Positions 17,843-26,010 are shown, numbered from the stretch's first letter. The stretch is DNA of 64,000 nucleotides from Caldicellulosiruptor obsidiansis OB47 (GCF_000145215.1 NC_014392.1:186001-250000), one strand, 5' to 3'. The notes: generated from the sequence alone by a model not told the origin. Made by a program: numbers and translations.

Positions 17843-18937
17843 CTACTTACCCCCTACTTCTATTTGTCTTCCTTTCCACCATACACTTCCTGTAAATTTG
17901 AGCTGGTAAAATGAGTATAAAACCATGAACAGAAAAAAAGCTGTAGATACAAAATGGAAAAGAGGCATCACAATTCCAAAATTTCCTATGTATCTTTGAA
18001 GGTAGAGTATCTGGACAAAATAAAGTAGATATGCTAACAAAAATATTTTCAGCAAAGGATGGCGAATAAAAAACAAAAAAGGTGTCAAAAATCCTGATAA
18101 AGTAAGTCCTAAAACCCACAGAGCAATTAGGAGTATAGTCTTTCTTTGTAGAAGCTGCATTGAAAGCGCTGCACTTTTTGCAATGCCATGAATCTGGCTT
18201 TTTATACCATTTGGATACATTCTGAAAAAGACTTTGTCAATACCAAGATAATTTTCTATATTGATGTTGAAGCTGCTCAAGCGTTTGCCGAGACTCAAAT
18301 CATCTGTCACTTTGCTGCAGATGCTTTTGTGCCCACCTATCTTTTGATAATCCTCACGAAAAAGTGCAATGCATGAACCATAAAGTCCTTTTTGTTTGCT
18401 TTTTCTTTCATATGGCGATGTAAAAGCAAAAACACCAAGTATGTTGACAATCATGCACAGCTTTTCGTAAAACTTTTCAGTTTTGTGATATGGAATTACA
18501 GAGATTGCTCCTTTGGATTTAAAAAGTGCTTTTGTGAGCTTTTCAATGCCATCTTCAGAGAGCCGAACATCAGCATCTAAAAAAATAAGAATCTGTCCTG
18601 ATGAGTGCAAATACCCGTTCCACAAAGCCCAGTTTTTTCCTGTCCAGCCGACCGGGATTGGTGGATTGTCAATTACCTTTACGTCAAAACTTTTTGCAAT
18701 CTCCTTTGTTTTGTCTTCTGAAAAGTCGTTTACAACTATTACTTCATAGGGCTTTAAAGATTGTCTTTTGAGCGACTCAAGTAAGAAAGGAAGGTTCTTT
18801 TCTTCATTTCGAGCAGGGATGATAACTGAGACTTTCACATCGGGCATTTCAGTAGTTTCTTCTTGATCTAAGGAGATTTTTGCAAAGAGGATAAAACCTA
18901 CTGCCCAGCATATCAAAAGTAAAAATAAAAAGGTCAT
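17843..18937 (-). CDS. Membrane GT2 glycosyltransferase (HpnB/CrtQ-like)
   Basis: 364 residues. An N-terminal helix is followed by a GT-A domain with VSVIIPARNEEKNLP, VVNDFSEDKT, IFLDADVRL (metal-binding DAD) and KVTDDLSLGKRL (catalytic-base region). Three C-terminal helices follow. The arrangement matches glycosyltransferases that act on membrane lipids such as hopanoids or carotenoid acids. Together with the coupled PlsY-type acyltransferase, it suggests a two-step route to an acylated glycolipid (inference). AGGAGC lies upstream of the ATG. Confidence 0.82.
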   Translation of the reverse strand: MTFLFLLLICWAVGFILFAKISLDQEETTEMPDVKVSVIIPARNEEKNLPFLLESLKRQSLKPYEVIVVNDFSEDKTKEIAKSFDVKVIDNPPIPVGWTGKNWALWNGYLHSSGQILIFLDADVRLSEDGIEKLTKALFKSKGAISVIPYHKTEKFYEKLCMIVNILGVFAFTSPYERKSKQKGLYGSCIALFREDYQKIGGHKSICSKVTDDLSLGKRLSSFNINIENYLGIDKVFFRMYPNGIKSQIHGIAKSAALSMQLLQRKTILLIALWVLGLTLSGFLTPFLFFIRHPLLKIFLLAYLLYFVQILYLQRYIGNFGIVMPLFHFVSTAFFLFMVLYSFYQLKFTGSVWWKGRQIEVGGK

Positions 18938-18985
18938 TTTATTCCAGCTCCTTTTTAACTTTTTTGTTGTTCTATACTTACTTTC

Positions 18986-19009
18986 ATTATATCATATCAT
19001 ATCATATAC
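18986..19009 (-). repeat. Pentanucleotide repeat beside a -10 element
   Basis: On the minus strand GATAT is repeated three times and runs directly into TATAAT (plus 18986-18991), upstream of the glycosyltransferase-plsY operon. The repeat would lie in the promoter spacer. Confidence 0.45.
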
Positions 19010-19062
19010 TGTTGTTTGATTTGAAATAAAAAAGATAATTTTACTTGACGAACGAAATAGTA

Positions 19063-19091
19063 TTTCAATTTACTAAAAAATATGTTATAAT
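19063..19091 (+). promoter_or_regulatory. Promoter of the TM1266-hydG operon
   Basis: TTTCAA (19063-19068), a 17-base spacer, and a perfect TATAAT (19086-19091). It would start transcription near 19098 and give a leader of about 160 bases that contains the attenuator-like structure. Confidence 0.6.
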
Positions 19092-19111
19092 ATTAACAAA
19101 CTAAACATTTG

Positions 19112-19240
19112 CTCCTGACTTAGAGGGCAAAATGGCCTGATAAGGAGGGGATTGGATTGGAAACTGCAAAAATAAGGTTTGTATCCACCTCTTTTGACTA
19201 AATAAGGTTAAGAAGTCAGGAGAGGTGGATTTATTTTTTT
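19112..19240 (+). promoter_or_regulatory. Attenuator-like leader RNA before TM1266-hydG
   Basis: A strong intrinsic terminator is formed by ATCCACCTCT (19183-19192) with AGAGGTGGAT (19221-19230), extended inside by TGACT/AGTCA and followed by TTATTTTTTT, all upstream of the first gene. CTCCTGACTT (19112-19121) is a perfect 10-base complement of AAGTCAGGAG (19213-19222), which overlaps the right side of the terminator, so the two helices exclude each other. The same 5' strand can also pair with AGGAG at 19143-19147, in a strong internal ribosome site. I do not recognise a known riboswitch class here. Confidence 0.7.
19157..19201 (+). CDS. Possible 14-codon leader peptide
   Basis: AAGGAGGGG (19142-19150) is the strongest ribosome site nearby and is followed 6 bases later by TTG, then GAA ACT GCA and onward to a TAA at 19199-19201, encoding METAKIRFVSTSFD. 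The last codons cover the left arm of the terminator, so a ribosome finishing this peptide would block terminator formation. An alternative TTG at 19152 gives LDWKLQK. Purely sequence-based; no homologue is known to me. Confidence 0.4.
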   Translation: METAKIRFVSTSFD

Positions 19241-19260
19241 AAAGAGGGAATGGTGTTTTT

Positions 19261-19506
19261 ATGGAAAGACGAATTGGCGTTATTGGGATTGTGGTTGAGA
19301 ACAGGAAAGAGGTTTCGGATAAGCTCAACAAGATTCTAAGTGACCATGGTGATATTATTGTTGGAAGGATGGGTATACCATATAAAGAAAGAGGGCTTTG
19401 TGTGATTTCGCTTATAGTTGATGGGACAACTGATGAGATTGGTGCGCTCACAGGAAAGCTTGGGTCTTTGAGTGGTGTAAAAGTAAAAAGTGCTCTTACT
19501 AAATAA
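19261..19506 (+). CDS. TM1266-type putative iron-only hydrogenase system regulator
   Basis: 81 residues with an ACT/NikR-C-like ferredoxin fold: RIGVIGIVVENR, LNKILSDHGDIIVGRMGIPY and ISLIVDGTTDEIGALTGKLG. This matches the small TM1266 family, which is found beside hydrogenase maturation genes and is presumed to be a regulator. Here it is followed by hydG after 23 bases, exactly that context. No DNA-binding domain is visible, so it might bind a ligand or act on the leader RNA (speculation). The ATG follows a GAGGG site. Confidence 0.85.
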   Translation: MERRIGVIGIVVENRKEVSDKLNKILSDHGDIIVGRMGIPYKERGLCVISLIVDGTTDEIGALTGKLGSLSGVKVKSALTK

Positions 19507-19529
19507 TAAATTTGGAGTGTGATTTTGAT

Positions 19530-20963
19530 ATGTTTAGAAAAGATGAGTGGGAAAGAGCTGAGTTTATAAATGACCAGATGGTTTATGATATCCTTGAAGA
19601 GGGGAGCAAAAATGTTGATAGAGCGGAAGAAATAATTGAAAAAGCTTTGCAGCTAAATGGACTTGAACCTCATGAGGTGGCAACACTTCTTTATATAGAG
19701 GACAAAGATCTTTTGGAAAAACTTTTTAAGGCGGCAAGGCAGGTAAAAGAGAGGATTTATGGTAAAAGAATTGTGCTTTTTGCACCTCTTTATATCAGCA
19801 ATTTTTGTGTAAATAACTGTCGATACTGTGGTTATCACAGATCGAATACGAAGATGAAAAGAAGAAAGCTTACAATGGATGAGATACGAAAAGAGGTTGA
19901 AATAATTGAATCTCTTGGGCACAAAAGAATTGCTCTTGAGCTTGGCGAAGACCCAAAAGAAGCGCCAATTGAATATGTAGTAGATAGCATAAAAACAATA
20001 TATTCGGTATATAAAGAAAAAGGAAACATAAGAAGAGTGAACGTCAACATTGCTGCAACAACCATTGAAGAATACAGAATGCTAAAAGAAGCAAAAATAG
20101 GCACATATGTACTTTTCCAGGAAACATACCACAGGCCAACCTATGAATACATGCACCCCGAAGGGCCAAAATCAGATTACGACTGGCATGCAATGGCAAT
20201 GGACAGAGCAATGCAGGCAGGAATTGACGATGTTGGGCTTGGAGTGCTCTTTGGGCTTTATGACTATAAATTTGAGGTTGTTGGGCTGATTCTGCATGCA
20301 AAGCATCTTGAGGAAAGGTTTGGAGTAGGACCACATACAATCTCTGTGCCAAGGATTAGACCTGCCGAGGGTGTTGAGGTGACAAAAGAAAGGTATCCTT
20401 ACATTGTTTCTGATGACGAGTTTAAAAAGATCGTTGCAATAATTCGGCTTGCTGTGCCCTACACTGGCATGATTTTATCTACCCGTGAAAGACCAGGTTT
20501 TAGAGAAGAAGTAATTGACCTTGGGATATCGCAAATCAGCGCTGGGTCCTGCACAGGTGTTGGTGGCTACACACTTGAATATGAAGGAAAATCCACGGGT
20601 GATTTAGATGAAGATCTTGCACAGTTTGAAGTAGAAGATAAAAGAAGTCCAGATGAAGTAATAAGGACACTTTGTGAGGCAGGTTATATTCCAAGCTACT
20701 GCACAGCATGTTATAGAAAGGGAAGAACAGGGGATTTGTTTATGCAGTATGCAAAGACAGGTGACATTCAGGACTTTTGCACACCAAATGCGCTTTTGAC
20801 TTTTATGGAGTATTTAGAGGACTATAGCTCTGAAAAGACAAAAGAGGTTGGAAGACGCTTGATATATGAGAGCTTAAATCAAATAAAAGATGAGAGAATG
20901 CGCAAAGAGACAGAAAAAAGACTTGAGATGATAAAAAGTGGAGTAAGAGATTTGTATTTCTAA
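19530..20963 (+). CDS. hydG: [FeFe]-hydrogenase maturation radical-SAM tyrosine lyase HydG
   Basis: 477 residues from the ATG at 19530; an upstream TTG at 19512 overlaps the GGAG site. The radical-SAM cluster motif is CVNNCRYC (CX3CX2C, residues 93-100). The C-terminal auxiliary-cluster motif is CTAC-X22-C, which is the HydG hallmark and separates it from ThiH. HydG cleaves tyrosine to p-cresol, CO and cyanide and builds the Fe(CO)2CN synthon of the H-cluster. hydE and hydF are not in this window. Co-transcribed with the TM1266-type gene behind the attenuator-like leader. Confidence 0.95.
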   Translation: MFRKDEWERAEFINDQMVYDILEEGSKNVDRAEEIIEKALQLNGLEPHEVATLLYIEDKDLLEKLFKAARQVKERIYGKRIVLFAPLYISNFCVNNCRYCGYHRSNTKMKRRKLTMDEIRKEVEIIESLGHKRIALELGEDPKEAPIEYVVDSIKTIYSVYKEKGNIRRVNVNIAATTIEEYRMLKEAKIGTYVLFQETYHRPTYEYMHPEGPKSDYDWHAMAMDRAMQAGIDDVGLGVLFGLYDYKFEVVGLILHAKHLEERFGVGPHTISVPRIRPAEGVEVTKERYPYIVSDDEFKKIVAIIRLAVPYTGMILSTRERPGFREEVIDLGISQISAGSCTGVGGYTLEYEGKSTGDLDEDLAQFEVEDKRSPDEVIRTLCEAGYIPSYCTACYRKGRTGDLFMQYAKTGDIQDFCTPNALLTFMEYLEDYSSEKTKEVGRRLIYESLNQIKDERMRKETEKRLEMIKSGVRDLYF

Positions 20964-20971
20964 GATCAATC

Positions 20972-21003
20972 AAAAAATGGGGCTAACGCACAGCCCCATT
21001 TTT
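20972..21003. terminator. Bidirectional terminator between hydG and cheY-like gene
   Basis: AAAAAATGGGGCT (20972-20984) pairs with AGCCCCATTTTT (20992-21003), with A- and T-runs for both convergent genes. The stop codon of the minus-strand gene lies within the hairpin. Confidence 0.85.
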
Positions 21004-21369
21004 GCTATTTTGCTCTTTTTCAATTTGTTTTATAACATGCTCAATGGCAAGTTTTGAAAATGGCTTTCTTATAAACTCAAAAGCACCACATTTTTTTACT
21101 TCTTTTTCAATGTCTGGCTGAGAGATTGCGGAGATTATGATAACATGTGTTTCTGGCAGTATATTTTTAATTATACGCGTCGCAGTAAGACCGTCAATAT
21201 CAGGCATAGTTATATCAAGAGTTATAATATCCGGCTTTAAGTCTTCTATCTCTTCTATGAGTGGCGATGCTGAAGGAAATTCGGCAACAACCTGGTGCCC
21301 AAGTGATGTGAAGATGTCTTTTAGCATGATCCTAATAAACTGGGCGTCATCTACAATACAAACCTTCAT
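20983..21369 (-). CDS. CheY-like single-domain response regulator
   Basis: 128 residues from ATG 21369, which has GAGGAG upstream; a longer frame to 21414 has none. The receiver signature is complete: IVDDAQF acidic pair, phospho-acceptor Asp52 in LDITMPDIDG, the Ser of IISAIS, and the lysine in IRKPF. No output domain, so it acts by protein contact, as CheY or Spo0F do. It stands alone, with no kinase next to it. Confidence 0.9.
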   Translation of the reverse strand: MKVCIVDDAQFIRIMLKDIFTSLGHQVVAEFPSASPLIEEIEDLKPDIITLDITMPDIDGLTATRIIKNILPETHVIIISAISQPDIEKEVKKCGAFEFIRKPFSKLAIEHVIKQIEKEQNSKNGAVR

Positions 21370-21527
21370 AACAAATCTCCTCTTTTTGAGATTGTCAGAT
21401 ATTTTCAAGGGCACTATAATATATTATAATGCTTTTGTTGAAAAAAACAACACCAATAAAATAGAATTTTTTCAGTTAAATAATAACTTTGTTATATTAT
21501 CAATTTTGCAGGCAAAGAGGTAGAAGT

Positions 21528-22250
21528 ATGCTCAGGAAGGAAAATTTAAAGATAGGCAACTACTCAATATATCAAGATACAGATTTTTTCCTGTATGGGA
21601 CAGATGCTGTTGTTTTGAGCGATTTTATACAGCTTAAGAAAAATGACATTGTGGTTGAGTTTGGTACAGGGAATCTAATAATCCCCATTTTGCTGTGGGC
21701 AAAAGGTAAAAAGTTCAAAAAACTCTATGCTTTAGAGATACAGAAAGAAGTTTGTGACCTTGCTATTTTGAATAGGAATATAAACAATCTTCAGGACAGG
21801 ATTGAAGTGATAAATGCTGATTTAAAAGACGCACTTAAGATTTTTGGCTCTGAATTTGCAAATGTAGTTTTTACAAATCCACCTTACAGAAAGGTAAGCA
21901 GCGGAACAATAAATCCAAACATCAGAAAAGCCATCGCAAGACATGAGATTATGTGCACCATTGAAGATGTTGTGAGAAGCGCAATGCAGATCTTGAAATT
22001 TGGCGGGCGTTTTTACATGGTCTACAGAAGTGACAGGCTCACAGATGCACTATATTATCTGAGACTTTACAAGTTAGAACCAAGTCTAATACGATTTGTT
22101 CACCAGAACAAGGAAAAAGAGTCTTCACTTGTGCTGATAGAGGCAAAAAAAGGAAAACAGTGTTTACTGAAAGTTGACAAGCCACTGTTTATAGATGAGA
22201 TGGAATATTACCTTGAGAGGCAAAATGGCAGCGAGGGTGAAATTATATGA
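21528..22250 (+). CDS. TrmN6-like tRNA/rRNA adenine-N6 methyltransferase
   Basis: 240 residues from ATG 21528 (AGAGGTAG upstream). Class I SAM-methyltransferase motifs: VVEFGTGNLIIP (motif I), ALEIQ (motif II) and VVFTNPPY (N6-adenine motif IV). It resembles the YabB/TrmN6 group (tRNA1(Val) A37 N6-methyltransferase), which in Firmicutes commonly sits directly before rsmI, as here with a 4-base ATGA overlap. The exact RNA target is inferred from family and context. Confidence 0.85.
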   Translation: MLRKENLKIGNYSIYQDTDFFLYGTDAVVLSDFIQLKKNDIVVEFGTGNLIIPILLWAKGKKFKKLYALEIQKEVCDLAILNRNINNLQDRIEVINADLKDALKIFGSEFANVVFTNPPYRKVSSGTINPNIRKAIARHEIMCTIEDVVRSAMQILKFGGRFYMVYRSDRLTDALYYLRLYKLEPSLIRFVHQNKEKESSLVLIEAKKGKQCLLKVDKPLFIDEMEYYLERQNGSEGEII

Positions 22251-23092
22251 GCGGGAAGTTATTTATAGTTGGAACGCCAATTGGAAATTTAGATGACATG
22301 TCGAAACGTGCTATAGACACTTTAAATTCGGTAGACTTTATTGCATGTGAGGATACACGGGTCACCATAAAGCTTTTGAACCATTTTGGGATAAAAAAGA
22401 AACTTGTTTCTTTTCATGAGTTCAGCCCAAAAGAAAAAGAAGAGAAAATTATATATGAGCTCAAAAGCGGCAAGAAGATTGCGCTTGTGTCTGATGCGGG
22501 AATGCCTCTTATTTCAGACCCTGGGTATGAGCTTGTTCGAAGGTGTATAGATGAAGGTATAGAGGTTACAGTGGTACCAGGACCTTCTGCTTTTGTATGT
22601 GCGCTGGTGTTATCTGGACAGAATACTTACAGTTTTGTGTTTGAAGGTTTTTTGCCGAAAAATAAAAGAGCCAAAAGGGAAAAGCTTGAAAGTTTAAAGT
22701 ATGAAAAACGGACCCTCATATTTTATGAAGCTCCTCACAAGCTTTTAGATACGCTTTGCCAGATGGCTGAAATTTTTGGAGAAGAAAGAGAGATAAGTAT
22801 TGTCAAAGAGATAACAAAAATGCATGAGAGTGTCATGCTAACAACTTTGGGCAATGCGGTTGAATTCTTTAAACAAAATTCACCCAAAGGAGAATATGTG
22901 CTTGTTGTAAAAGGCTATGAAGATGTTGAAGAAAAAATGCAAGATGACGTTGAGCTTATAAGAAAAAGGCTCAAGGAAAAGCTTTTGCGGGGATTTTCTA
23001 AGAAAGAGGCAGCAAAGATGGTTGCAGATGAGCTGAATTTGCCTAAAAACAAGGTATACAAAATTGTGATTGAGAACAATGAATTTAAGTGA
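22247..23092 (+). CDS. rsmI: 16S rRNA (cytidine(1402)-2'-O)-methyltransferase
   Basis: 281 residues, tetrapyrrole-methylase fold. Family motifs: VGTPIGNLDDMSKRAI, CEDTR, LVSDAGMPLISDPGYEL and VVPGPSAF. It 2'-O-methylates C1402 in the ribosomal P-site. The C-terminal GFSKKEAAKMVADELNLPKNKVYKI is the usual small helical tail. Overlaps the TrmN6-like gene and ends in a terminator. Confidence 0.95.
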   Translation: MSGKLFIVGTPIGNLDDMSKRAIDTLNSVDFIACEDTRVTIKLLNHFGIKKKLVSFHEFSPKEKEEKIIYELKSGKKIALVSDAGMPLISDPGYELVRRCIDEGIEVTVVPGPSAFVCALVLSGQNTYSFVFEGFLPKNKRAKREKLESLKYEKRTLIFYEAPHKLLDTLCQMAEIFGEEREISIVKEITKMHESVMLTTLGNAVEFFKQNSPKGEYVLVVKGYEDVEEKMQDDVELIRKRLKEKLLRGFSKKEAAKMVADELNLPKNKVYKIVIENNEFK

Positions 23093-23093
23093 A

Positions 23094-23144
23094 AAATAAT
23101 AGAGGACAGAAAGATTTTCCTGCCCTCTATTATTTTAAGTTTTT
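23094..23144 (+). terminator. Terminator after rsmI
   Basis: AAATAATAGAGG... (from 23094) pairs with CCTCTATTATTT (23124-23135), followed by TAAGTTTTTTG. The A-rich left side makes it usable from the minus strand too. Confidence 0.8.
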
Positions 23145-23165
23145 TGTTTAATTACCCTTACACAA

Positions 23166-23408
23166 TTAGCTCTTTTTAAGTTCTTCCATGCAATCTTTGC
23201 AGATGTTTTTACCTTTATAGTAGATAACATCCTTTGCATTGCCACAGAAGATGCAAGCTGGCTCGTACTTTCTGAGGATTATTTTGTCGCCATCAACGAA
23301 GATTTCAAGAGCGTCCTTTTCAGCAATGTCAAGTGTCCTTCTGAGCTCGATAGGAAGAACTATTCTGCCAAGCTCGTCAACCTTTCTTACAACACCTGTT
23401 GATTTCAT
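23166..23408 (-). CDS. AbrB-family transition-state regulator with zinc-ribbon tail
   Basis: 80 residues from ATG 23408, preceded by AAAGGAGGA. The N-terminal swapped-hairpin AbrB domain is clear: STGVVRKVDELGRIVLPIEL and LEIFVDGDKIILRKYEP. The C-terminal CIFCGNAKDV...CKDC has two CxxC, as seen in clostridial AbrB homologues. It binds AT-rich promoter DNA as a dimer/tetramer to control stationary-phase genes. A Spo0A-box in its 5' leader mirrors the classical Spo0A repression of abrB. Confidence 0.9.
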   Translation of the reverse strand: MKSTGVVRKVDELGRIVLPIELRRTLDIAEKDALEIFVDGDKIILRKYEPACIFCGNAKDVIYYKGKNICKDCMEELKKS

Positions 23409-23434
23409 TTCAAATCTTCCTCCTTTCAACAAAT

Positions 23435-23486
23435 TTCGACATTTTTTTTACACTGCTATTGTACCATAGTTGCAATTTTATGTCAA
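23435..23486 (-). promoter_or_regulatory. abrB-type gene promoter with downstream Spo0A box
   Basis: Minus strand: TTGACA (23481-23486), 17 bases, TACAAT (23458-23463). An exact TTCGACA lies at 23435-23441, downstream of the start point, the same position as the repressing 0A boxes of Bacillus abrB. Confidence 0.7.
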
Positions 23487-23689
23487 GAATTTTTTAAGAC
23501 TTTTTACAATATATTGCGTACAAGCAAACAATCGCTTCTGCAGGGTTTAAGTGAACGAATTTGTATAATGCTTTTTTTCGCTGAGTTTTTGTGATATCCA
23601 AGATAACTTATCGAAATATTTTATTCTTTTAATTGTATTTGAAGTGAATTTTAAACTGTAAATCGTAGAGGAAATTCTTGATTCAAAAA

Positions 23690-23728
23690 ATCGACAAAAT
23701 TCGACTTTCTAGGCAAGAAAATTCGACA
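23690..23728 (+). promoter_or_regulatory. Cluster of three Spo0A-box-like heptamers
   Basis: ATCGACA (23690-23696), TTCGACT (23700-23706) and TTCGACA (23722-23728) lie within 39 bases, in the 760-base gene-free stretch 23409-24168. The rest of that stretch is AT-rich and shows only the flanking promoters. Confidence 0.4.
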
Positions 23729-24048
23729 GGTTAATTTAAGAGATGGAGTTAAAAGTATAGAAGCTAAGGACTTCTTTTGATTTGTGAAGAAGAACTGCTA
23801 TTATGCACGGTAAATTGTAAAAATAATGTGCATATAAATAGCATTTAAGTTTACATATTTGAATTGAAAAACAACTATTAGCAAAAGCTTTTTTGATAAT
23901 ATGAACAAACTTTGATATTAATTTAGAATAAAAATATCAAAACTTAATAAATATTTTAAAAAGTTGTGCATACAAAAAATATTTTTAGGAGATTAGAAAA
24001 TACTAAAAAACAGTGCATTCTAATGTACAAAAAGTTATCAAATAGGTG

Positions 24049-24076
24049 TTGACTTTTTTGAATAATATTATAGAAT
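24049..24076 (+). promoter_or_regulatory. Promoter of the SLH/CBM surface-protein gene
   Basis: TTGACT (24049-24054), 16 bases, TAGAAT (24071-24076), leaving a leader of about 85 bases before the ATG with its AAAAAGGAGG site. Confidence 0.5.
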
Positions 24077-24168
24077 GATAAGTGAAATGACTTATTACTC
24101 TTTTCTATTATAAATTTCACATTTCATAAGTTAATACAAAACATTGTAAAAAAGGAGGATTAAAAGCA

Positions 24169-24738
24169 ATGAGGAAGAGACTCACCAGTATTGTGATTCT
24201 TTTGACGTTTCTTTTTGGTATTATTGTTTCCAATTTAGTTTTGAGTAATAAAGTATTTGCAGATGTTCAACCATTAGTGTATGACTTCAATCAACCAGAT
24301 TCATTGGAAGGTTGGGGAGAAGCGTGGCAAGGGTCGTTATCTGGCAGTGGGATAGGGAAAATTAAGGTGGCAGAAGGTAATTATGCATTGTCGTTACAGG
24401 TGAAGTTTGATGAAACCAATGGCTGGGACAAAAGGGATATAGGCAAGTGGTTATCTGGGCAGGAAGGCAGCGATGTTGACCTCAGTAACTATTGTAAGGT
24501 ATATTTAGATGTATATTTTGATAAGGCAAAATTTGAGAGTATGAGTGGACAGATAGGAATAAAGATAGCTGTAAACAGCTGGAACAATGGCTGGGCAGAG
24601 ATAGGTGCGCAGTATGGCATTGATAAGAATACCATTGGATTAGAGGATGTAAATGTGAGTGAGGCGGTGTATAGGAAGCTAAGTTTAAGATTTGATAGAG
24701 ACTTGTCAAGAATTTTGTGTTTCCAATTTATAACGTAA
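24169..24738 (+). pseudogene. SLH-anchored CBM27 protein, 5' fragment (IS-interrupted)
   Basis: Signal peptide (MRKRLTS then a hydrophobic run ending VFAD) and the first CBM27-like module (YDFNQPDSLEGWGEAWQGSL, then NGWDKRDIGKWL and NNGWAEIGAQYGI). At 24697 the frame runs into an IS256-family element, and the following ORF residues to 24738 are IS-derived. The matching 3' part starts at 26011. Removing 24698-26018 joins the halves in frame to a 1088-residue protein with four CBM27-like modules and three SLH repeats. As it stands, this fragment would secrete a truncated, unanchored module. Confidence 0.85.
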
Positions 24739-26010
24739 GTTGTAAAGTTGGGTTATGTTGTTAATGCATTTTCTAATGCTGGGAACTCCATTTTTCCATT
24801 TTGTACGGCGTAAGTTCTCTCGCTGTAAGTAAATATTAATTTCTAAGACACAGGCAGCTTAAAGTATCCACCTGAATTTACTCTAATCTTCTCAATCATG
24901 CTATTTACACATAAAGCGGCGTTTGTGGTATAGATATGCTTTCTTAATTCCTCAGGGTATTTCATATGTGCAAGATAAAACTCTGCTTTTTCTGATATTG
25001 CTTTAATAACTCGAGGATATTTTGCAAAGTATTCATCACAAAGTTCTTTAAATTTCAATACAGCTTCATCGAAATCAGAAGAAGAGATTTTGATTTTGTC
25101 CAAACTTTTGTTAAAAGCTGAAGCATCCTCTTTTGTCATATGTTTTCTGACATTACGTTGGAGGTGGACAAAAGCAAGCTAAAGGTCAGCAAGAGGGTAA
25201 GCAAGTTTGACAGCATCTATAATACCAGGGAAGTCATCGCTTATGACAATTAAAACTTCTTTAAGACCTCTTGTAATTAAATTGTCAAAAACTTTCATCC
25301 AATCAGCCTTATTTTCTTTGCCGAAGAAAGTGTAGATACCAAAAATATCTTTTTTACCTTCTAAGTCGATGCCGAGGACAACATAACAAGTAGCTTGTTT
25401 AACCTTAGAATTATCCTTAACTTCACAATGATAACCATCGATGATAAGAGCAAAAGCACTTGTTGGTAGTTCTCTTTGTTTGGGAAACTCAAGCTCATTT
25501 TTAAGGTCTTCTTTGATTTTTAGTATTTCATTTTCGGAATATGGAAGATTCAAAGCTTTCAAAGTTTGAACAAGGGAACGCTCAAGAATAACCATTGGCA
25601 TACTTGCGACATAAGCAGGTAAGTAGGAAAACTATCAACTCTTTTGTAGCGGGAAGAAGAGGATAGAAGGTCGGAAATTGGAAGTAGCGTGTGCGAGGGA
25701 CAGAGATTTCAAGACTGCCCACAGGTGTTGCAAGTTTTACTTCAATAAAAACCATTGCCTTTGTCATTTTCGTTTTTAGCAAGGCTACTTATCTTTCCGA
25801 CAACATAAAGCAATCGAGCAAGTTTTCTAAGAGTTGCTTTAGGGCTGGGCGATTAGGATCATCTTTGGAGCAATACATATTTAATACTTGCTTCTTTTGC
25901 CATGTTTTTAGCAGTCTCAATAATTTTGTTTTTATTCATTCTTAAATAACCCCCTTTGATGATTATTTCAATACTAATTATACAGTGGACACAATTTTAT
26001 TTTAACTCCC
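24698..26010 (-). mobile_element. IS256-family insertion sequence (1313 bp, decayed)
   Basis: Both ends abut an 8-base direct repeat ATTTGATA (24690-24697 and 26011-26018), the target-duplication size of the IS256 family. Inward-reading termini are imperfect inverted repeats sharing an AATTTTGTGT / AAATTGTGTCCA core. It carries one transposase gene on the minus strand, now broken by several frameshifts. It interrupts the CBM27/SLH gene. The intact target duplication beside a decayed transposase suggests the element landed some time ago or was trans-mobilised. Confidence 0.88.
24706..25939 (-). pseudogene. IS256-family (mutator-type) transposase, multiply frameshifted
   Basis: Starts MNKNKIIETAKNMAKEA at 25939. 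It then changes frame for the CSKDDPNRPALKQLLENLL, LATPVGSLEISVPRTRY, LVQTLKALNLPYSENEI, ALIIDGYHCEVKDNSK and ISDDFPGI segments, then MTKEDASAF and HIYTTNAA, and finally ENLRRTKWKNGVPSIRK to a TGA at 24706. The DDE aspartates (IIDGYH, SDDFPG) are recognisable, but at least four frame changes separate the pieces, so no functional enzyme can be made. All expected parts are present in order, so this is decay, not deletion. Confidence 0.85.

Noticed and set aside
19112-19240. Leader as a T-box or SAM riboswitch
   Set aside because: No T-box sequence (the conserved TGGNACCGCG-type segment) or SAM-I core is visible.
20983-21414. Longer 143-codon start for the CheY-like protein
   Set aside because: GAGGAG lies directly before the inner ATG at 21369, and receiver domains begin there.
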